The notes under the pieces: generated by a model
The model's database searches: none
Told to the model about the DNA's origin: nothing
Seen by the model: the letters and a program-made list of their open reading frames with translations, nothing else
Shown here: piece after piece, positions 59,197-64,000 of the stretch
Numbering within the stretch: the first letter of the stretch is position 1
Layout: every line of letters begins with the position of its first letter
Position numbers and translations under genes: made by a program
Source: Mucilaginibacter terrae
Lineage (GTDB): Bacteria; Bacteroidota; Bacteroidia; Sphingobacteriales; Sphingobacteriaceae
Assembly: GCF_031951985.1 (NCBI RefSeq)
Contig: NZ_JAVLVU010000001.1
Coordinates: forward strand, 4,464,001 to 4,528,000
Reading direction: 5' to 3'
Length of the DNA stretch: 64,000 nt

Positions 59197-62169
59197 TTAC
59201 AGCACAATATTTACAATACGGCCTTTAACCACAATTACCTTTTTAGGTGCTTTGCCGTCGAGGTATTTTTGTACATCGGGGTTGGCCAGTACCAGTGCTT
59301 CAACTTCTTTAGGCTCCAGGGTAAGTGCCATATTAATGTTGAGGCGGGTTTTTCCGTTAACCGAAATTGGGTAAGCAAACTCGTCTTCAACCAAATAAGC
59401 AGGGTTAAAGGTAGGGTAGGCGGCGTACGAAATGCTGCCGGCCTCGTTACCCAATAACACCCAAAGTTCTTCGCAAATGTGCGGTGCATATGAGGATAAT
59501 AAAATTACCAACTCTTGCAAAACAGCGCGCTTGTTGCATTTTAAATCGGTAAGCTCGTTTACAGCGATCATAAAGCTCGATACCGAGGTATTGAATGAGA
59601 AACGCTCAATATCTTCTTCCACCTTGCGGATGATCTTGTGCAGCGATTTTAACTCGGCCTTGGTTGGCGCATCATCAGATACGGTGAACTCCCACTGGTC
59701 GTTATGGAACAAACGCCAGAACTTACGCAGGAACTTGAACACGCCCTCAATACCATTGGTATTCCACGGCTTGCTTTGCTCCAGCGGACCTAAGAACATT
59801 TCATACATACGCAACGTGTCCGATCCGTAACGCTCAATCAAATCATCGGGATTAACCACGTTGAACTTTGATTTCGACATTTTTTCAACTTCAACATCAC
59901 ATATGTATTTGCTCTCGCTTTGAGCATCATCAGCAGGATAAATAACCGAACCATCCTCTAAAACAAAGATAGCCTTATCATTGTCCGGTCTCCATTTGCG
60001 GAACGCGGCAATATCCAGCGCATCGTTGCTTACAATGTTTACGTCTACATGCAGTTTGCTAAAGTCCATTTCGCCAACTTCGGCACCTTCGGGCAATAAA
60101 TCTTTGTAAAATAAAGCTATCTGCTCAATGGTGTCAAAATCGCCTTCTTTATACAGTTCATAAATGCCTTTTGATACGTATACCTCCGGCTTAACAAAGC
60201 TGTCGTCGATACCCAATAACAACGGGTTTAAACGGTATGTAAAGCTCGAACGGCCTTGGATCATGCCCTGGTTAATGAGCTTTTTAAACGGCTCTTCTTC
60301 AATAGTCAAGCCAATATCTTTCAGGAACTTGTTCCAGAAACGGCTGTACAGCAAGTGCCCGGTGGCATGCTCCGAACCGCCGATGTACAAGTCAACGCCT
60401 TTCCAGTATTCTACCGCTTCTTTCGAGGCAAAATCGGTTGAGTTTTGGGCATCCATATAACGGTACCAATACCAGCTGCTGCCAGCCCAGCCCGGCATAG
60501 TGCTTAGTTCATATTCGTATTCATTCTGGTATTTCCAGCCTTCGGCACGGGCCAATGGTGGCTCGCCGCATTCGGTTGGCAGGTATTTATCAATTTCGGG
60601 CAGTATAAGTGGTAACTCGCTCTCGTTTATTAAGTATGGCAAGCCGTTTTTAAAGTAAACAGGTACTGGCTCGCCCCAGTAACGCTGGCGGCCAAAAATG
60701 GCATCGCGCATACGGAAGTTTATCTTGGCTTTGCCTGCGCCAATTTCTTCCAGTTTGGCAACCACCGCGGCTGTAGCCTCTTTGTATTCTAAACCGTTTA
60801 TAAAGTCCGAATTAATGTATTTGCCTTCCTTGGTGGCATCAGCTTCCTTCTCGGTGTTTTGCGTATCTAAAATAGGGATGATAGGCAGGTTGAAATGCTT
60901 GGCAAACAGGTAATCGCGCTGATCGCCAGATGGTACGGCCATTACGGCACCGGTACCATAGCCTGCCAATACGTAATCGGCAATCCACAACTGAATGCGC
61001 TCACCGTTTAACGGGTTAAGCACATAGCTGCCGGTAAAAGCGCCCGATACGGTTTTGGTATCGGCCATGCGGTCCAACTCCGATTTCTTTTTAGTTTGCG
61101 CAATGTAGGCTTCAACCGTAGCTTTTTGTTCGGGGGTGGTTAAAGATGCTACCAGTTCATGCTCGGGAGCCAACACCACAAATGTTACACCGAAAATGGT
61201 ATCAACGCGGGTGGTGAAAACCTCTATATAAGGAGCGGGGAGCGGGGAACCGGGAGCGTTTTCTCCTTGCTCTTCGCTCTTCGCACCTCGCTCTATTTCA
61301 AAACGCACACTCGCACCCACGCTTTTGCCTATCCAGTTGCGTTGCATTTCTTTAAGCGGATCGGGCCAATCAATATTATCGAGGCCTTGTAGCAGGCGTT
61401 CGGCATAGGCGGTAATGCGCATGCTCCACTGCATCATTTTCTTTTGCTCAACCGGGTATCCGCCGCGCTCGCTTACGCCGTCTTTTACCTCGTCGTTAGC
61501 CAGTACGGTACCCAGGGCGGCACACCAGTTAACGGTGCTTTTGCGCAGGTAGGTTAAGCGGTATTTTAACAGCTCGGTTTGCTGGGCTTCTTCACCCATG
61601 GCGTTCCACTCGGCAGCTGTGAAAGTTAGTATCTCATCATCGGCAACGGCAGTTATACCGGCCGAACCTTGGGTTGCAAAATGCTCAGTCAGTTTTTCAA
61701 TGCTTTCGGCTTTCTCATCGGCTTTGTTATACCATGAGTTAAATAACTGCATAAAAATCCACTGCGTCCATTTGTAATAATCGGGCGAGCTGGTGCGTAC
61801 CTCGCGGCTCCAGTCAAACGAAAAGCCAAGCTGATCTAACTGGCGGCGGTAAGTGGCAATATTGTCTTCGGTGGTAATAGCAGGGTGCTGACCGGTTTGT
61901 ATGGCGTATTGCTCGGCCGGTAAGCCAAACGAATCGTACCCCATAGGATGCAACACGTTAAAGCCACGCAGGCGTTTATATCTCGAAAAAATATCTGAAG
62001 CGATGTAACCCAGCGGATGCCCTACGTGCAAACCCGCCCCCGATGGGTAGGGGAACATATCGAGCACATAGTATTTGGGTTTGGCCGATTCGTTGCTGGC
62101 CTTAAAGGTTTGGTTGGCAGCCCAAAATTGCTGCCATTTTTTTTCAATGTCTTTAAACTGATAATCCAT
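59197..62169 (-). CDS. leuS: Leucyl-tRNA synthetase
   Basis: A 990-residue class I aminoacyl-tRNA synthetase. The HIGH motif is HVGH (H48-H51) in SGAGLHVGHPLGY, and KMSKS is K763-S767, in VEKMSKSKFNV. The editing (CP1) domain, the EYGT-like GYGTGAVMAVPSGDQRDY block and the C-terminal domain are all present. Around residues 293-313 an in-frame segment (RGAKSEEQGENAPGSPLPAP) comes from a low-complexity repeat-like stretch just before VFTTRVDTIFG, at the entry of the editing domain. The usual TTRPDT reads TTRVDT here. The frame is intact, so the protein should be active. Confidence 0.97.
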   Translation of the reverse strand: MDYQFKDIEKKWQQFWAANQTFKASNESAKPKYYVLDMFPYPSGAGLHVGHPLGYIASDIFSRYKRLRGFNVLHPMGYDSFGLPAEQYAIQTGQHPAITTEDNIATYRRQLDQLGFSFDWSREVRTSSPDYYKWTQWIFMQLFNSWYNKADEKAESIEKLTEHFATQGSAGITAVADDEILTFTAAEWNAMGEEAQQTELLKYRLTYLRKSTVNWCAALGTVLANDEVKDGVSERGGYPVEQKKMMQWSMRITAYAERLLQGLDNIDWPDPLKEMQRNWIGKSVGASVRFEIERGAKSEEQGENAPGSPLPAPYIEVFTTRVDTIFGVTFVVLAPEHELVASLTTPEQKATVEAYIAQTKKKSELDRMADTKTVSGAFTGSYVLNPLNGERIQLWIADYVLAGYGTGAVMAVPSGDQRDYLFAKHFNLPIIPILDTQNTEKEADATKEGKYINSDFINGLEYKEATAAVVAKLEEIGAGKAKINFRMRDAIFGRQRYWGEPVPVYFKNGLPYLINESELPLILPEIDKYLPTECGEPPLARAEGWKYQNEYEYELSTMPGWAGSSWYWYRYMDAQNSTDFASKEAVEYWKGVDLYIGGSEHATGHLLYSRFWNKFLKDIGLTIEEEPFKKLINQGMIQGRSSFTYRLNPLLLGIDDSFVKPEVYVSKGIYELYKEGDFDTIEQIALFYKDLLPEGAEVGEMDFSKLHVDVNIVSNDALDIAAFRKWRPDNDKAIFVLEDGSVIYPADDAQSESKYICDVEVEKMSKSKFNVVNPDDLIERYGSDTLRMYEMFLGPLEQSKPWNTNGIEGVFKFLRKFWRLFHNDQWEFTVSDDAPTKAELKSLHKIIRKVEEDIERFSFNTSVSSFMIAVNELTDLKCNKRAVLQELVILLSSYAPHICEELWVLLGNEAGSISYAAYPTFNPAYLVEDEFAYPISVNGKTRLNINMALTLEPKEVEALVLANPDVQKYLDGKAPKKVIVVKGRIVNIVL
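61230..61293. repeat. Repeat-like in-frame insertion inside leuS
   Basis: A low-complexity segment: GGAGCGGGGAGCGGGGAA, then CGGGAGCGTTTTCTCC and TTGCTCTTCGCTCTTCGCAC. It encodes about 21 residues with no counterpart in E. coli LeuRS as I know it. The character matches GAGCGAAGAGC-type dispersed repeats. Confidence 0.6.
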
Positions 62170-62225
62170 TTATTTCGCAGTTTCGCAAGTATAAGCGCGA
62201 AACTACGAAAAAAGATTAAAAGCCG

Positions 62226-62699
62226 TTAGCGATGAAGGGTATGTTCTATAACAGTGTATGGCTTGCCGGTAACACGTACTGCAACATCTTTGTTAAAAAT
62301 AAGCTCCCGCGGGGTCAGGCTTTTTATATTACAATTTAAAGGAGTTGTAGTGCCGGCATTGGTCATAGTGAACCTGGTTAACGAAGTAACTTTAAATGTA
62401 CCGTTGGTAGTAACATTTTCATAAGTATCAGGTGTTACATCGGGCATTAGGGTTCTCACAACTGAAGTGAAACTGTCATCTGCTTTAAAGTTAATATTGT
62501 CCACATTAACCCTAACTGCCAGTTGTGTTGTTTTAGTTAATTTGCCGTCTTTGTCATAGTCTTTCTGGAAAATGGAATCATAATACCATTTATTAACCAA
62601 TTGCTCTTTTAAACCTGCGGTAGACCGTTCGCCCTTTTTGCATGAAAAAGCCGAAACGGAAAGTAAAATGATGAGTAGGTAGCGTAAACTTTTTAGCAT
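62226..62699 (-). CDS. Small lipoprotein, lipocalin-like
   Basis: About 157 residues from the ATG at 62697-62699. The signal peptide LRYLLIILLSVSAFSC ends in a lipobox cysteine. The frame is open 22 codons upstream, but the earlier start would bury the signal peptide. The mature part (LVNKWYYDSIFQKDYDKDGK, NFKADDSFTSVVRT, NGTFKVTSLTRFTM and a final LTPRELIFNK) resembles lipocalin-like proteins of Bacteroidota. Function unknown; a cell-envelope location is likely. Confidence 0.75.
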   Translation of the reverse strand: MLKSLRYLLIILLSVSAFSCKKGERSTAGLKEQLVNKWYYDSIFQKDYDKDGKLTKTTQLAVRVNVDNINFKADDSFTSVVRTLMPDVTPDTYENVTTNGTFKVTSLTRFTMTNAGTTTPLNCNIKSLTPRELIFNKDVAVRVTGKPYTVIEHTLHR

Positions 62700-62844
62700 A
62701 ATATTTTGTGGCTTAAGTACGTGTAAATGTAATAAAATAATTGCATTTGTTAAATTTATTGGCATTTTTGCCGTAGCAGAAAACCATTTGGTGCACAGCG
62801 CCCTATCTGCTGTTTGCTACGCCAACCAATATTACCTGTTGTTA

Positions 62845-63090
62845 ATGAGCCGGAACAGTGAGAAGAAGCCTTCGCAAGGAGCTTCTGTAAAAAGAGTTTA
62901 TCCTATATGCCCGGTTTGCCGGCACCGTTTTAAGTATAGGTTAAAACGTGGCTGGTTCATGAAACTGGTATTATTTTGGAAACCTACCAAGCGCTATTTT
63001 TGCCCCAAATGCAACACCAGCCGGTACATATCTAATCCTAACTACATTATAAACGGTGTGTTTATTACACTTTTACTCAATTTTATTTAA
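62845..63090 (+). CDS. Small zinc-ribbon protein
   Basis: About 81 residues from the ATG at 62845 (MSRNSEKKPSQGASVKRVYP). Two cysteine pairs, CPVC and CPKC, separated by about 31 residues, form a zinc ribbon. The rest is basic (KYRLKRGWFMKLVLFW), and the C-terminus is hydrophobic (INGVFITLLLNFI). The TTG start further upstream would add 19 residues with no family support. Role not known. Confidence 0.65.
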   Translation: MSRNSEKKPSQGASVKRVYPICPVCRHRFKYRLKRGWFMKLVLFWKPTKRYFCPKCNTSRYISNPNYIINGVFITLLLNFI

Positions 63091-63107
63091 GCAACATAAA
63101 TTTATAC

Positions 63108-63115
63108 TATACTTG
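63108..63115 (+). promoter_or_regulatory. Possible -7 box of the symporter gene
   Basis: TATACTTG at 63108-63115 matches TAnnTTTG with one mismatch. The start point would be near 63122, only about eight bases before the ATG at 63130. Confidence 0.3.
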
Positions 63116-63129
63116 TTGTTTAAGCTCGC

Positions 63130-64000
63130 ATGAAACGTATACTGAGTAACCTTTCTGTACAAGTACTAATTGCAATTGCCCTGGGTGTTGCGGTAGGTTT
63201 GTATTTTCCGGTGTTTGGGCCGGTGGCGCAGCGCATAAGCAAAATGTTTATCAGTTTAATAAGCATGCTTATTGCGCCTATCATATTTTTTACCATAGTG
63301 CTGGGCATTGCCGGCATGAATGATATGAAAAAGGTAGGCCGGGTAGGGGGCAAGGCTTTACTGTATTTTGAAATTGTTACCACGTTTGCCTTAATAATAG
63401 GTGTTACGGTAGCCAATTTGATTAAACCCGGTTCGGGCTTGCATATGCAGCAAAATGCCGATGTGAGTAAAGTTAGCCAATACCAGCAACAGGCTGCCGA
63501 AATGAACCTGGGCGATTTCTTCAGTCACATTATACCCGGTAATTTTATTGAAGCTTTTGCCAAAGGCGATATTTTGCAGGTGTTGGTAATTGCTGTACTT
63601 TTTGGTTTTGGTTTAAGCCGTATGGGCAATACGGGCGAATCTATTATTCATAGCTTCGAAAAGCTATCAAAAGTTTTTTTCAATATCCTTTTAATGGTAA
63701 TGAAACTGGCCCCCGTAGGTGCCTTTGGCGGTATTGCCTACACGGTAAGTACCCAGGGCATTAAAACGCTTAAGCCCTTGGCCATGCTCATGGGATCGGT
63801 ATATGTTACTATGGCGCTGTTTATTTTTGTGGTGCTTAATTTAATATGCTACCTGTGCAAGGTTAGCTTGTGGAAGTATTTAAAATTCATCCGCCAGGAA
63901 TTGCTGATCGTTTTTGGTACCTCCTCATCCGAATCGGCCTTGCCGGGCATGATGGCTAAGCTCGAAAACCTGGGTTGTGATAAATCAGTAGTTGGTTTGG
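63130..64000 (+). CDS. Dicarboxylate/amino acid:cation symporter (DAACS), N-terminal part
   Basis: About 290 residues before the window ends; the C-terminal third is missing. The protein has the DAACS pattern: LSVQVLIAIALGVAVGLYFP, MFISLISMLIAPIIFFTIVL, GIAGMNDMKKVGRVGGKALL, an amphipathic stretch, VMKLAPVGAFGGIAYTV and the reentrant-loop signature FGTSSSESALPGMM (serine-rich HP1 loop). It should take up glutamate, aspartate or C4-dicarboxylates with protons or sodium (GltP/DctA-like). The exact substrate needs the missing part. Confidence 0.94.
   Translation, partial: MKRILSNLSVQVLIAIALGVAVGLYFPVFGPVAQRISKMFISLISMLIAPIIFFTIVLGIAGMNDMKKVGRVGGKALLYFEIVTTFALIIGVTVANLIKPGSGLHMQQNADVSKVSQYQQQAAEMNLGDFFSHIIPGNFIEAFAKGDILQVLVIAVLFGFGLSRMGNTGESIIHSFEKLSKVFFNILLMVMKLAPVGAFGGIAYTVSTQGIKTLKPLAMLMGSVYVTMALFIFVVLNLICYLCKVSLWKYLKFIRQELLIVFGTSSSESALPGMMAKLENLGCDKSVVGL

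Noticed and set aside
62788..62844. TTG start 19 codons upstream for the zinc-ribbon gene
   Set aside because: The added residues have no family support and an in-frame ATG at 62845 gives a normal start.
1..64000. tRNA, rRNA, riboswitch and transposase genes
   Set aside because: No cloverleaf-like segment with a GGTTCRANYCC-type T-arm, no rRNA signature and no transposase or integrase motif was seen by reading; a covariance-model scan would be the decisive check.

Overview
The window looks like a chromosome segment from a Bacteroidota of the Sphingobacteriaceae type (Mucilaginibacter- or Pedobacter-like). The support is indirect: a TonB-dependent receptor with an outer-membrane-protein barrel, a Porin_10-like porin, a PL11 pectin lyase, an LpxK/LpxO-type lipid A outfit, promoters of the TTG / TAnnTTTG type, little Shine-Dalgarno signal, and many short palindromic dispersed repeats. 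No tRNA, rRNA, CRISPR array, transposase or phage gene was seen.

Layout. (a) 1-984: start of a large secreted protein on the minus strand, made of exact 82-residue Ig-like repeats and cut by the window edge. (b) 1771-7703: a five-gene O-acylation cassette, MBOAT / SGNH / SGNH / MBOAT / SGNH, containing an internal duplication. (c) 7920-34437: a large exopolysaccharide or capsule locus, all on the plus strand. It opens with a winged-helix protein fused to a degenerate nucleotidyltransferase domain, then an ABC exporter and a MurA-MurB pair. After these come 13 probable glycosyltransferases, five left-handed beta-helix acetyltransferases, one acyltransferase-3 protein, a Wzy-like polymerase, a Wza-like lipoprotein and a Wzc-like BY-kinase. 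No initiating sugar-phosphate transferase, Wzx flippase or sugar-nucleotide pathway gene was found. (d) 34447-42478: an unknown acidic protein, an MHS-type MFS transporter, pruA, a KTSC protein, a rhamnogalacturonan lyase and a tandem pair of related secreted proteins. (e) 42592-64000: mostly housekeeping and envelope genes: lpxK, a purine nucleoside phosphorylase, a porin, SUKH, a PepSY-like lipoprotein, a secreted protein annotated in relatives as asparagine synthetase, cyclophilin, a DUF5606-like protein, a CDF exporter, an LpxO-like hydroxylase, rlmH, a membrane MutS-like ATPase, a TonB-dependent receptor, leuS, a lipocalin-like lipoprotein, a zinc-ribbon protein and a truncated dicarboxylate/glutamate symporter.

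How it fits together. The glycosyltransferases would build a repeat unit that the ABC protein (PglK-like) might flip. The Wzy-like protein would polymerise it and the Wza/Wzc pair export it. The cytoplasmic acetyltransferases and the MBOAT/SGNH cassette would decorate it. The most unusual parts are the MurA-MurB pair inside the polysaccharide operon, which could supply UDP-MurNAc or a related lactyl sugar, and the degenerate nucleotidyltransferase-HTH protein that leads the operon behind a short palindrome.

The right half is rich in dispersed repeats. One C/G-rich family supplies the stop codon of three genes and is read in frame into the C-terminus of a CDF transporter. Another repeat-like segment is inserted in frame into leuS.
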